DNA of 64,000 nt from Amorphophallus konjac. Lineage: Eukaryota > Streptophyta > Magnoliopsida > Alismatales > Araceae. Shown here piece by piece: positions 32,312 through 43,504 of the stretch. A program made the translations under genes and the position numbers. Position 1 is the first letter of the stretch. The number at the start of each line of letters is the position of its first letter. The notes under the pieces were generated by a model that searched no databases, was not told where the DNA came from, and saw only the letters and a list, made by a program, of their open reading frames with translations. The stretch is taken from contig CM040120.1 in assembly GCA_022559845.1 (NCBI GenBank), positions 309,912,740 to 309,976,739 of the forward strand, written 5' to 3'.

Positions 32312-35243
32312 TTATAGCCATTCCACTGCTGAGTTGATTTCTTCATGCACCCGCGCCGGGGCTTGTTTCTTTGTGTTGTCCACTGGCCTTCTGTTAGCCG
32401 CAGGAGGGGCTATTTGATGCCAAGCCGGAGCTATAGGGGGCGGAGCGGGCCGGCCGATGGCTCCACTAACATGTACTCTTGCAGTCGGAAGGGATGTTGA
32501 TCTTGTTCTTTTCTTTATTGATGATGCTTGCCAATTTCTTTGCTTTTCTTCAGGCGCTAGGGCACAGTCTTCATTGGTGTGTTGGCTGCAAGCCTCTGGC
32601 ACTTCTTCAGGCAGTCGCTGACATATAGATATTACATTAATTGATGCCCCCGGAGTAGGCACTTCATGAGGGCGTGGAGGATCGACTCTGTCCTCCTCCA
32701 TTTGTAGCTCCCCTCTTTTTATTAAGCCTTGGGCGATGTCTTTAAATATTTGGCAATCCTCAAGAGGATGCCCCAAGATTTGATGGTAGGGGCAGAAATG
32801 AGGATCATCTCTTCTTTTGACGTCATCCGGTCTCTTTGGCTTCGGAAGCCTGATTTTGCTATATTTGACAACCCACTCAAACAATGCTCGAGTCCGGTCC
32901 CGGGGGAAGGCATAGAGCTTCTTTGCTTTGCTCTGCGGAGGATGGCTCTCTCGACAGTCAGCAAGTTCATTGAGAGGAGAGTTGTGCACCCATTTGTGCC
33001 TTTTCGCCGTGAGGCTGATAGTATGGACTGCTTTTAGCATCTGTCGTTTATTAACCTTCCTGACTTGATGACTTAAGCCGGCAGAAATGGAGGGATATCT
33101 TGTGAAGAAATCTTCAGCCTCCGTGACAATATCACTTAATCGGTCAAAAGATCGGATTTCTATTCCAATCATCTTTTCCAGAATATCTTTCTTCAGATTT
33201 TGTTTACATATTTGTATTGCGTCTTCTGGATGCGGAGGACGCCGACACCTCATGCTGAGATCCTCCCATCTCTTGATATATTCTGCAGGTGTTTCATCAT
33301 CTTTTTGCTTGGCTGCCAACAGCTCAACCACGATCACCTCTGCCTCGATGACATGGAATCTTTCACTAAATTTTTGCTGCATATCTGGCCAGTCGTGGAT
33401 AGACCCGGCCGGCAGGTCAGAGTACCATTCAAAGGCAGGTCCTGTCAATGAAGACCCAAAGAACTTGAGCAGATACGACTCGTCCACCACTAAGTCACCC
33501 ATGACTGTCATATAATGTGCAATATATTCTTTCGGGGTGCCTTTCCCGTTGTATTTGTCAAATTTTTGGAGTTTATTGACGCCGGGTGGCAGTCTTTTGG
33601 CAGCATTGTAGGTTGGATATGGTACTTCATATATGTCGAAGGGGGCGTAATCATCACCGTCCCTCTTTGCCAACCCTACTTCAATCATTTGCTCCACCAT
33701 CAACTTGTCCATCATAACTGGATCTGCTGGTTGAGGGCAGAGGTGGGTGGGCTGCATCAATAATGCGGCCGAAGCCATAACATTGGGTGGTAAAGGCTCT
33801 GACAGGAGAGCCCGCCGCTGCATTTGAAGGGGCATTGGCCATGCTGGCTGGAGCCGTTGGGGAGTTATAGCGTGTTCAGCCTTTTCATTCAATATTCTCT
33901 TCAGCAGTTTTATCTCCTGCTGGTACCTTTGCAGCAACATCAGGACGGCGGGGTCCGTGGTTATTTTATTACTGATGCCCCTAGGAGTTTCACCCGAAGA
34001 ACCTTCGATTGAAAGAGGTGAAGATGCTCCTTCTTGCTCAGACACCACTATTCTGGCATTGACAGTAGCGATACTTTCATCAGCAACATGCTTGCCCTTT
34101 GCGGCTTGTAGTAGCTCAGCCTCAGCTTTGTCCCATCTTGTCACCGGGTTTATTCTTCCAGCAATCTCGGCCGACTCTTCTTGTTCATTTGGTAGGGGAC
34201 CAGGTGTACTCATCACCCCTGTCATATTGCAAGTAAGAACTTGCATTCTTCTTTTGTGCTTTCTGATTCCCCTTCGGGCCTGACTAGAGAAAGTCGGCCC
34301 TTCATATATTGAAATTCTTCTCATCCTTTCGTTTTGTGGAGGCTTTTCAAGCCTTCTAGCCCCAGCTTGGTTCTCTTCTTCATTCGCCCCCACGGGTGAT
34401 ATTTTATCTTTTTCTTCCTCTTCGGTCCTGACGACACGAAGAGACCTTTGTCGGCCAAAGGTAGGACTCCCGAGGCTATGGAAGTATTCCCGGACTATCT
34501 TTGTCATGTCTTCTTGACTGCACTCTAGAGAAATAGCAGGAGGCAACACTTGGACTCGGGCAGACGGTGTATGTGAAAGCCGTATCAATTTGGCAGCTAG
34601 AATGGAATTCCTTGATAATTTGGAGATGTGGGCTTGTCTTGCGGAGACCCTGATGGCAGGTGGAGGAGTTACAACCACGGTCTCTTCTGCATGCATAGCC
34701 TTTTTGCCCCCTCTCTTGGGGATCTCAGCATAATTTTTGAAGCCTTGCGAAGCTAGTGCAGGGCCTCGGATCCTCTTGGGAACCCAGATCTGCTTGAACT
34801 TTGGCAAGTTCGGGGTTGGACTCCCATGCTTGTTGTCATTAAAATTCACCCTTTGGCTTGCCAGCACTTGGAAGGTGTTGTGAGTGGGCACAGTCGGGAT
34901 GATCCGATCTGGCATAACTTCGGCACCGCGACCATTGAAGTGGACTCGGATGCCCCCGATCAACATGGACTTCCCAGAGGCTGAAAGTTGGCTCCGAGGA
35001 TCAGCAACAATTCTTCCTCTGGAGCTCTTCTTGTTGCCCCCAACAGGCTTCTTCTCATGTGCCGTAGTTGGGCAAACAGTATGGTAGACGTGGCAACCCA
35101 CGATCACTGGACTTTTCAGTATAGTTTTCTTAATTCGGCCCTTACTTCGGCGGGCCGCAACTTCGTTGTTCTTCAGCTTCACAGTTTCAGAACTCTCCAC
35201 GTCCAGGAGATCCGTAAATGCAACTCCCAAGAAGTTGGGGAAG
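32312..35243 (-). pseudogene. Ogre-like Gag, main part (N-terminus displaced by Athila-2)
   Basis: Continues in phase from 43263-43375 when Athila-2 and one TSD copy are disregarded, giving about 1014 codons overall with no stop before 32312. The N-terminal ~550 residues have no domain I know (basic patches, LPKFKQIWVPKRI, several Glu-rich runs). The Gag core follows: KFDKYNGKGTPKEYIAHYM, FFGSSLTGPAFEWYSDLP, WPDMQQKFSERF and AAKQKDDETPAEYIKRW. After that come KLYAFPRDRTRALFEW and an HFCPYHQILGHPLEDCQ block. The large N-terminal extension is odd for a Gag but recalls the extra ORF1 region of Ogre elements. The insertion makes it a broken gene now. Confidence 0.7.
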
Positions 35244-37151
35244 TGATAGTTCAAAACGCAAGTCGTTAATGCATTCACTACCAAAGTTATTTATCGGCTC
35301 ACAAATTAACTAAAAGAGAATAGATAAGCGGTGAGTCCGAGTCGAGTCCACAGGGAAATTTAGATTTTAAGGTAGAAAATCTTGAGTTTTATAATTAACA
35401 ATTCATGACAAACTGACACTAGAATATGAATCGACAAATTGAAATTAACTAACCTAGATGAATGGACTTAAGGAACACCTATTAAATTAAACACATGCAG
35501 AGAAGATGTCAAATAATCACATTTAGAGAAGAGGAGGTGAGAGACGATTGAAGATTATGAAAAAGTAGAACACTTTTACTAAACTCAAGGAAGAACGTGC
35601 TTGAGACTTATAAAATAATCAAGATAAAAAAAAACACTAGAATATGCTTTGAGGAAACTAATACAAAAGACAACTAACTAAACAGAAATTGAAGATGGCT
35701 TTGGGATATTAGTGAACAGGAAACAAGAAAGCAACACGGGGGGCTTCTACTCTTTTCCCACAAGGTGCGAACAGTGCCTAACAGCACCCAAAGAAGACAT
35801 CTAGCAAAACCACGGCAACAAAGGAAGCACGCCGCGTACACGCCTCCTGTCTTCATGCCATGGACATGGCAGCTGGGGACGGGATGAGCTGCACACGGCG
35901 CTGTAGCAACTACAGGGGGGGCCTCTCGCGTGAAGCTACCTACAGGGCAGGTGGATGCACGTTGAAGCCGTCGCTGCGGCACCCACACCCTACGGACGAG
36001 CGCCCACCACGGACGGCACGGGAACTCCACTGGACACCTAGACGCTGCACCAAAGAGGCTCGCAGCAGCGTGAGTTGCTCGCTCGGGAACCCACCACGTC
36101 GACCTGTAACTAAGGCTAAACAGAAGAGAAAACGACGACTAAAAACTCCCCAAAAAATGAAGTCCGAACGCCCAACAAAGAAAACCAAAGGTAAAAGCCA
36201 ACCCGGGAAAACCCAAAAAAAAAAAACAAAACAGAAGAAGAAAAACCCCAGAACAGCCGACGAGCCCCCTCCACGGTCCTTGAGCCTCCCTTTTATAGGG
36301 GGATGGGCGATGCCAAGCTTCTCCCGCGGAACCACCTCTGCCAATCCCGCTTCGCCCACTGTTCACGCACTGCACACGGCGTCGCCTCTGCATGCAGTTG
36401 CTGCAGATCAAGTGCAATCCGTTGTTCCCGTATGCATGCTGCGAACCTCCGTCGACGTCCCTTGAGCGAACCGCCCGCAGCTCACGCGAGCATCTCGCCA
36501 ACGCCCCCGGCTTGTTCTCGCTGTTAGCTCCGCATGTAGGCCGGATGCGAACAGAACCTAGGGAGGGCTTCTGCTCCGTGGGATCCGGTCACGAAATGGT
36601 CTTCACGATGTGGCTATTCTCGTCCGCTAATCCCGTGTGCAAGCTGCTAACCCCCCCACCTGATCTCGTGGACGGTATCTCTGGGAGTTCATCCATGTAC
36701 GTGATGCATTTTCTTGGCCATCTCCTACGTGATGCCCCCCCACCATGCATGTGTTTCACATTAAGCCCAAGGTCTTGCCAATATTGCATGTACGTGTATC
36801 TCATGCACATGATGCCCACAGCCACCTTCATGCAACCCACATGGCACCTACGTGAAGGAAGCCCAATACCATTATGCATGCATACAACAAGCCTTTGAGC
36901 CCATTCACATTATGCATTATACTGACAACCTGTCAAAAAAATGCGTATGTGACTATGTTGTTAAATAAATTTTGTCCACATATATGCACTCAAGTTTATG
37001 ACCAAAAATTACTCCAAAATTGTTGTTTTCCATGAAAACTCAAGAATTCATCAAAACCTATTTCTGTGGATATTTTCACACATAATCAATAATTTACTTT
37101 GAATTTTCTCTAAAACATGTGAAAATAATATGTGAAAATATGAAGTTATCA
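35244..37151 (-). mobile_element. Athila-2 3' LTR
   Basis: TGATAG...TTATCA on the plus strand. Minus-strand TATA (CTATAAAA) at 36291-36298. The plus-strand open frames inside (for example 35860-36465) are antisense to the LTR and broken in the other copy, so not genes. Confidence 0.9.
36291..36298 (-). promoter_or_regulatory. TATA box of Athila-2 3' LTR
   Basis: CTATAAAA on the minus strand; matching box at 42398-42405 in the 5' LTR. Confidence 0.6.
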
Positions 37152-37189
37152 CACCCCCCAACTTACTCATTGCTAGTCCCTTAGCAATG
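37152..37189 (-). other. PPT and adjacent hairpin of Athila-2
   Basis: PPT CACCCCCCAACTT (37152-37164), then hairpin CATTGCTA (37168-37175) / TAGCAATG (37182-37189) with loop GTCCCT. Identical to Athila-1 in sequence and spacing. Confidence 0.8.
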
Positions 37190-38289
37190 CAAACAATTAT
37201 AAGCTTAGGACTAACAAGAGTTCATAAACCACGTTTCATGACAAAAAATGTGAGCATCATGATTTGAACTGTAGAATACTGCAAGATCAAGCAATAAATG
37301 TCAAGAATGAACTTCGTCAACCCATGTATTTAGACACTTCCTCAGGTTACACTCACAATTTTGTATCTCTTTGTGTAAGTGCTCTAATTTGATTAGTGGA
37401 CATCAGACAACTGGATGCATGAGCTTTCTAATTATCACTTTAACGATGATTTCCAATTCTACCTATTGTAAATCAGACTCTCGAATTACAGGTAGCTTCA
37501 CTCTGCCTTATTTCATCATCATTTTTTTTCTCATATATATATATTTTTTTCTATCATGGTGCTGCACATTCCTTCACCGTTTGACACGAACCTCAACTCT
37601 TGCCTTAGGAGAAGCAGGCCCGGTTACTAAGATCAGGAGCTTTTTCCATGATTTGTTTCACATTTTTTTTTCTTTTGGTGCATTGCACTTATTCGTAGGC
37701 AGGTAGCTTTTTCCCCACGATTGATCTTCAATGACTAGGCAGAATTTTCAATCATCACCTACGTATTAAGCAAAAATCTCATCATCCTTGTGTTTAATAC
37801 CCACTATTCTCATTAGTGTGCAAATGTGTGCGAGTTCAAGAATCTGAGTGTGTTCCGAGGAAGATGCTAAAAACATAGCAAACTAATTCACCCCTTAACT
37901 CACTGCTGTCACAAGTGGATATTCTAATCCTTATCATTTTGACAAGTTTCTTATCATGAAAAATGATCCTGAAGCACTTGTTAGGGGTGTCATGAAGGAT
38001 TACAACATTTTGATGAAAATTTAAGCTTAACCTTGAAATTTAAGCACAAGCTACCCCCCAACTAAAGTGACATTGTCCTCAATGACATGCTTAAAATAGA
38101 AATTTAGGACAATATAGAGTGAATGTTTTGAGAGGGAAAGGTACAACCTGAGCAAGATGAAATGTTGCTGTAGAGAGAGATATGTTGATCCATGCTCCTT
38201 GCTCCTAAAAAAAGAAAATCAATCATCATTTATTTATTTTTAGAAGAAAGAATTGGGCTGCCTCCCAATTAGCGCTAAGTTTAATGTCT
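37190..38289 (-). other. Athila-2 3' untranslated region
   Basis: About 1.1 kb, no long frame, closely related to 16141-17241. Ends at the stop of the 644-codon frame beside the conserved GGCTGCCTCCCAATTAGCGC block (38258-38277). Confidence 0.7.
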
Positions 38290-40224
38290 TCAGCCAGACG
38301 CATGGAAGCTCAATAACCAACAAGTTGATTTTAGAATGAGCCACCACAGAATTTTGTTCTCGCCAAAATTTTCTTTTTCATGCCCTGAGAGATATAACTG
38401 GAACTGGTGAGTATAAGGGCAAAGCATATTACGGGGCGGAGACATGTGAAAAGGACCACCCCGATCAGAGAATAGAGGAGAAACATAGGGAAAAATCATG
38501 TTATCTATTACGAAATGTTTCTCCTGAGATTCTGTGGGATCAGAGCAATCAGTAGGTAGGGCAAGGTTGGGCCAACTGACTTGAAGAGTTTTAAAGGAAT
38601 CATCGTAGTCAAGATTTGGCATAAGCTCTACCCTCTCCTCTACATTGAGATTATCACGTGGCATACTCAAATAATTCAGTTCCTTATTTACCTCAACTTC
38701 ATTATTCAAATAAATGTTCAATTCTAGATCCATCTTCACTTCCTCTTCTTTCCCATCTTCAAAGTGAATTGCATCAAATTCAGGGGGAGACATGTGATTA
38801 GAGATTTGGGATTCATTATACTCTTCCTCTCCCCCTAATTGGAGATCATCCACCTCTCTAGCATTCCCCTCATGATGGCAATCAAGCACAAGCTCCTCAG
38901 ATTCATTTTTAGGAGGGGGACTCTGATCATTCATTAGTTCATCTCCTTCTTTGGTTTCTTTCCCATTGATTTCTTCAATCTCCTTAAAGTCCTTAGAGTT
39001 TTCATGTAAAATTTGCTGACAATTTCTCTCCATAATCCCTTCATCTTCGGAATCAAAATTTTGAGTTTTATGAGATTGAGGAATTAGTGAGTGATTACAG
39101 TCAGGGTAAAGGACATGATGAGTAGGATTGGATATAGAGTAATCAAAGAATTGGTCTCCCTCCATGTTTTTGATTTCCATGGTCAGTCTATTGATTTGCT
39201 TTTGGAGGGGTTGACCTTGGAGAAGGAACTGATTGAATTGATCATTTGGGTGATTATCTGAGGGTGGCGGAGATGAATAGCAAGAAGGGGAATGATTTGT
39301 ATGTTGGGCTGGATCATAATAGTCATTAGAGTTTGGAGCCCAAGTTTGATTTTCCTCTTGTTCTCCCCCCAACTTAAACACCTCATTATTTTCCTTGACC
39401 ATCACGAATTGAGATTCACTAACTTCCCCCCAATTTTCCTGATATGGTTGCTCCATATTATCCTCCTCATCAAAATTTATTTGAGAGTCATTGAATTGAG
39501 GATTGATGGGTGAATCATTTGGCGTGATATTGTAATCAGGCAATGGATGTTCAAAATTTTCCTTGGGGAGGTTATCACATTGGTCCATTTCTAGCTCTTT
39601 TTGGTATTGGTCAAGCATGACCTTCATTTCTGCCATGTCGGCTTGGAAAGATTGATTTTGGGCCAAAATGAGTTGAGTCACTTGATCAATGTTGTCCTCG
39701 AAATCAGACTTTGGAGGATCTGGATAGATTGGATGGCACTCAGACAGTGGTGAGTAGTTAGAATGAAAATCAGTTTGGTACTGAAGTGGTGAGGAGCAGA
39801 TGGGTTGTCCTTCATGTTGGGCTTGATTGTAATGATCATTTGAGTAAGAATCCCAATCTGAAAAGTGTGAGTGTGAAGGACTTTGAATGGGGTCTTGATA
39901 GGGTGCCCAAGAAGAAGATTGTTGGTTTTCCCACCGTGGATATGAGTTTGAGTGAGAGAAATTGGTGGCAAAAGCCAATAGAAATTGGTTTGGTGCCTGG
40001 GTAAGAGATGATTTGTAAACCCCATTTTGGATGAATGAAGGATTTGGATGATATTGGGTAAATGATGGATTTGAATTCAAGTGGCCCACATGATTGAACA
40101 TGGAAGAATTATTAGTGGGCCTGCACACAAGTGGTAGCGGCAATGCAAAAAGCCCAAGAAAGAGTGATATTATTATTATTTTTTTTTGTTTGGCAGAAAA
40201 GATTTTTTTTTTCTTTGCAACCAC
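38290..40224 (-). CDS. 644-residue Athila-2 protein, no enzymatic domain
   Basis: Met at 40224, in the same place relative to the leader as the Athila-1 gag start. The N-terminus is Lys-rich and then strongly hydrophobic (IIIISLFLGLFALPLPLV, residues ~17-34), which could be a signal or membrane segment. Residues ~40-180 are Asn/Ser/Gln/Pro/Tyr-rich. Around residue 185-205 is LILAQNQSFQADMAEMK, clearly homologous to the Gag-Pol linker of Athila-1. The C-terminal half is very acidic (Glu/Asp/Asn), then a short aromatic tail. No Gag core, zinc knuckle, protease or polymerase motif. The uninterrupted frame in an element that lost pol suggests selection or recent insertion. Function unknown; it may replace or assist Gag. 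Confidence 0.65.
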   Translation of the reverse strand: MVAKKKKIFSAKQKKIIIISLFLGLFALPLPLVCRPTNNSSMFNHVGHLNSNPSFTQYHPNPSFIQNGVYKSSLTQAPNQFLLAFATNFSHSNSYPRWENQQSSSWAPYQDPIQSPSHSHFSDWDSYSNDHYNQAQHEGQPICSSPLQYQTDFHSNYSPLSECHPIYPDPPKSDFEDNIDQVTQLILAQNQSFQADMAEMKVMLDQYQKELEMDQCDNLPKENFEHPLPDYNITPNDSPINPQFNDSQINFDEEDNMEQPYQENWGEVSESQFVMVKENNEVFKLGGEQEENQTWAPNSNDYYDPAQHTNHSPSCYSSPPPSDNHPNDQFNQFLLQGQPLQKQINRLTMEIKNMEGDQFFDYSISNPTHHVLYPDCNHSLIPQSHKTQNFDSEDEGIMERNCQQILHENSKDFKEIEEINGKETKEGDELMNDQSPPPKNESEELVLDCHHEGNAREVDDLQLGGEEEYNESQISNHMSPPEFDAIHFEDGKEEEVKMDLELNIYLNNEVEVNKELNYLSMPRDNLNVEERVELMPNLDYDDSFKTLQVSWPNLALPTDCSDPTESQEKHFVIDNMIFPYVSPLFSDRGGPFHMSPPRNMLCPYTHQFQLYLSGHEKENFGENKILWWLILKSTCWLLSFHASG

Positions 40225-40338
40225 TTGATCAACACATTAACCTACAAGACTTAGGGCTCCTTGGACTTAAAAGCACAAATAGTGAGAATTCCCCAAAGTT
40301 CAATTGCAATATTGCACACACCGACCTTCAAGTTGGCC

Positions 40339-40437
40339 AGGTAAGAGGTAGGATTGTGGGAGGTTCCCCTTGCTTTCGCAAGATCCTAATTAATAAACCA
40401 CAAATCCATTTAGGCGTAGCCTTTTAACCTCTTGCCT
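40339..40437 (-). ncRNA. Structured leader domain, copy 1 (Athila-2)
   Basis: Outer stem 40339-40349 with 40427-40437; middle stem GGATTGTGG (40351-40359) with CCACAAATCC (40398-40407, one bulge); inner hairpin CTTGC/GCAAG as in Athila-1. In the middle stem a C-G pair of Athila-1 is T-A here, so the pairing is kept. Confidence 0.55.
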
Positions 40438-40571
40438 AGACACCAGCCTTTAGATGGTGATACAAGCACAATTTCCCTTAAGGTTCAACCACTAAGTGGG
40501 CTAAAATGTTAGCTTTCTCACAAATCAACTTAAATCCAGCTCAAGTCCACTACCAAATCTGTCCACTAGCC

Positions 40572-40672
40572 AGGAAAGAGGTGGGGTTGTGGGAGGCTCC
40601 CCCTACAGATGTAGGGTCCTAATTAATAAATCACAATCCCACTTAAGGCGTTTGCCATCGGACCTCTTTCCT
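40572..40672 (-). ncRNA. Structured leader domain, copy 2 (Athila-2)
   Basis: Outer stem 40572-40582 with 40662-40672 (perfect); middle stem GGGGTTGTG with CACAATCCC (G-U tolerant); inner hairpin CCCTAC/GTAGGG. Same layout as 23235-23335. Confidence 0.55.
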
Positions 40673-41329
40673 AGACACTAGTTTCCAAATTGATAATGAG
40701 CCCAAGTGAAATCAAATCTCAAAGTGAACCCTAGGGCCAATGTCTACTAGATTTTATTAGGCTTGGGAAATGCAAAATGTGGAGTTGTGGTTTGTGGGCC
40801 AAGGAAGGGTGATCAAATCCCCACCTTATGTGATTATGGGTTTTGCCCTTAAGATAGTTTAAAATGAAATGCAACACCACATAGTCAAACAAGGGGTTCT
40901 ATGCAAATTTGAATGTCGTGTGATTAAGAAAAAGATAGAAGAACTCACCTTGCCCCCGCAATCTTCAATGATGCATTTAACAAAATTAAATAACAAAAAT
41001 AATTCTAACCTATATGATGCATGACCTAAGACATGGAAATGTGGTTGCTAATCTTGAGATGATGATTTTTATTAAAGTTCAAGTGAAAATTTTTTTTAAT
41101 TAATGATCCTATCTAACCACAAGATATGAAAAATAAAGAAAATAAACTCAAATGAAGGAGGGAAATGTGAGTACTTACTTGAAAAAGCGTTCCCTCATTT
41201 TTTTTATAAATGGAAAAAAACTGTACCTCTTTTTTTTTAATTTTCCTGAAAAAAATAAGAAAAAGAGAAATTATTAGTGTCAATTTATATACAAAAACAC
41301 AAGATTAACGACCTAAAAATCATAAACTT

Positions 41330-41346
41330 CCCCGGCAACGGCGCCA
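41330..41346 (-). other. Primer-binding site of Athila-2
   Basis: CCCCGGCAACGGCGCCA on the plus strand (TGGCGCCGTTGCCGGGG in element sense), five bases from the 5' LTR. Confidence 0.88.
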
Positions 41347-41351
41347 AAAAT

Positions 41352-43257
41352 TGATAGTTCAAAACGCAAGTCGTTAATGCATTCACTACCAAAGTTATTT
41401 ATCGGCTCACAAATTAACTAAAAGAGAATAAATAAGCGGTGAGTCCGAGTCGAGTCCACAGGGAAATTTAGATTTTAAGGTAGAAAATCTTGAGTTTTAT
41501 AATTAACAATTCATGACAAACTGACACTAGAATATGAATCGACAAATTGAAATTAACTAACCTAGATGAATGGACTTAAGGAACACCTATTAAATTAAAC
41601 ACATGCATAGAAGATGTCAAATAATCACATTTAGAGAAGAGGAGGTGAGAGACGGTTGAAGATTATGAAAAAGTAGAACACTTTTACTAAACTCAAGGAA
41701 GAACGTGCTTGAGACTTATAAAATAATCAAGATAAAAAAAAACACTAGAATATGCTTTGAGGAAACTAATACAAAAGACAACTAACTAAACAGAAATTGA
41801 AGATGGCTTTGGGATATTAGTGAACAGGAAACAAGAAAGCAACACGGGGGGCTTCTACTCCTTTCCCACAAGGTGCGAACAGTGCCTAACAGCACCCAAA
41901 GAAGACAGCTAGCAAAGCCACGGCAATAAAGGAAGCACGCCGCGTACACGCCTCCTGTCTTCATGCCATGGACACGGCAGCTGGGGACGGGATGAGCTGC
42001 ACACGGCGCTGTAGCAACTACAGGGGGGGCCTCTCGCGTGAAGCTACCTACAGGGCAGGTGGATGCACGTTGAAGCCGTCGCTGCGGCACCCACACCCTA
42101 CGGACGAGCGCCCACCACGGACGGCACGGGAACTCCACTGGACACCTGGACGCTGCACCAAAGAGGCTCGCAGCAGCGTGAGTTGCTCGCTCGGGAACCC
42201 ACCACGTCGACCTGTAACTAAGGCTAAACAGAAGAGAAAACGACGACTAAAAACTCCCCAAAAAATGAAGTCCGAACGCCCAACAAAGAAAACCAAAGGT
42301 AAAAGCCAACCCGGGAAAACCCAAAAAGAAAAACAAAACAGAAGAAGAAAAACCCCAGAACAGCAGACGAGCCCCCTCCACGGTCCTTGAGCCTCCCTTT
42401 TATAGGGGGATGGGCGATGCCAAGCTTCTCCCGCGAACCACCTCTGCCAATCCCGCTTCGCCCACTGTTCACGCACTGCACACGGCGTCGCCTCTGCATG
42501 CAGTTGCTGCAGATCAAGTGCAATCCGTTGTTCCCGTATGCATGCTGCGAACCTCCGTCGACGTCCCTTGAGCGAACCGCCCGCAGCTCACGCGAGCATC
42601 TCGCCAACGCCCCCGACTTGTTCTCGCTGTTAGCTCCGCATGTAGGCCGGATGCGAACAGAACCTAGGGAGGGCTTCTGCTCCGTGGGATCCGGTCACGA
42701 AATGGTCTTCACGATGTGGCTATTCTCGTCCGCTAATCCCGTGTGCAAGCTGCTAACCCCCCCACCTGATCTCGTGGACGGTATCTCTGGGAGTTCATCC
42801 ATGTACGTGATGCATTTTCTTGGCCATCTCCTACGTGATGCCCCCCCACCATGCATGTGTTTCACATTAAGCCCAAGGTCTTGCCAATATTGCATGTACG
42901 TGTATCTCATGCACATGCTGCCCACAGCCACCTTCATGCAACCCACATGGCACCTACGTGAAGGAAGCCCAATACCATTATGCATGCATACAACAAGCCT
43001 TTGAGCCCATTCACATTATGCATTATACTGACAACCTGTCAAAAAAATGCGTATGTGACTATGTTGTTAAATAAATTTTGTCCACATATATGCACTCAAG
43101 TTTATGACCAAAAATTACTCCAAAATTGTTGTTTTCCATGAAAACTCAAGAATTCATCAAAACCTATTTCTGTGGATATTTTCACACATAATCAATAATT
43201 TACTTTGAATTTTCTCTAAAACATGTGAAAATAATATGTGAAAATATGAAGTTATCA
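41352..43257 (-). mobile_element. Athila-2 5' LTR
   Basis: 1906 bp, nearly identical to the 3' LTR, ending TTATCA and followed by TSD GGAAG (43258-43262). TATA at 42398-42405. Confidence 0.9.
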
Positions 43258-43262
43258 GGAAG

Positions 43263-43375
43263 CCAACGACTGGGGGAAAGTTGCCGAAGGTAGTAGGTAC
43301 AGCAAGGTAGCCGTGGGCAGCATGGTCGGCCACGATCCGGGAACCGAAAGCAAGTCCAGACAGTCCACCGGCCAT
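43263..43375 (-). pseudogene. Ogre-like Gag, N-terminal 37 codons
   Basis: Met at 43375 (MAGGLSGLAFGSRIVADHAA). The frame is cut by Athila-2 and resumes in phase at 35243. A TTTCTCTTCTTTGTAG acceptor-like tract ends 10 bases before the ATG (43385). It is the first Met in the frame after the PBS. Confidence 0.65.
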
Positions 43376-43486
43376 TGCTTCAATCTACAAAGAAGAGAAA
43401 CAAGACGAATGAATAATTAGCATTTGAAATAGTACAATGGGGGCGCCATGGTCCAATATTTTGGCGAAAAGATGAAGGGAGGTTGA
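43376..43486 (-). other. Short leader between PBS and Ogre-like gag
   Basis: 111 bp. In the element sense it contains a pyrimidine tract and TAG resembling a 3' splice site at about 43385-43402. Confidence 0.4.
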
Positions 43487-43504
43487 GTCCCACCGGGCGT
43501 GCCA
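43487..43504 (-). other. Primer-binding site of Ogre-like element
   Basis: GTCCCACCGGGCGTGCCA on the plus strand, i.e. TGGCACGCCCGGTGGGAC in element sense, three bases from the LTR. Strings of this kind mark the PBS of plant Tat-lineage elements. I do not assign the tRNA. Confidence 0.7.

Larger units (their letters stand above)
40225..41329 (-). other. Athila-2 5' leader
   Basis: No long frame. Closely matches 22888-23996, including both structured domains. T-rich slippage-prone runs near 40171-40212 and 41087-41096. Confidence 0.75.
35244..43257 (-). mobile_element. Athila-2: pol-less Athila derivative with a 644-codon frame
   Basis: LTRs 35244-37151 (1908 bp) and 41352-43257 (1906 bp), TSD GGAAG at 35239-35243 and 43258-43262, PBS 41330-41346, PPT 37152-37164. 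The internal region is only 4.2 kb. Leader and trailer closely match Athila-1; the centre does not and contains a single long frame without enzyme motifs. LTRs share their first ~170 bp and PPT-side end with Athila-1 but diverge in between. It is inserted in the Ogre-like gag. Confidence 0.9.

Noticed and set aside
33087..34283. Plus-strand frames of 60-142 codons opposite the Ogre-like gag
   Set aside because: Antisense shadows of a confirmed Gag reading frame; no domain.
35860..36465. 201-codon plus-strand frame in the Athila-2 3' LTR
   Set aside because: Antisense to the LTR, shorter and frame-shifted in the 5' LTR copy (41968-42390), basic low-complexity product.
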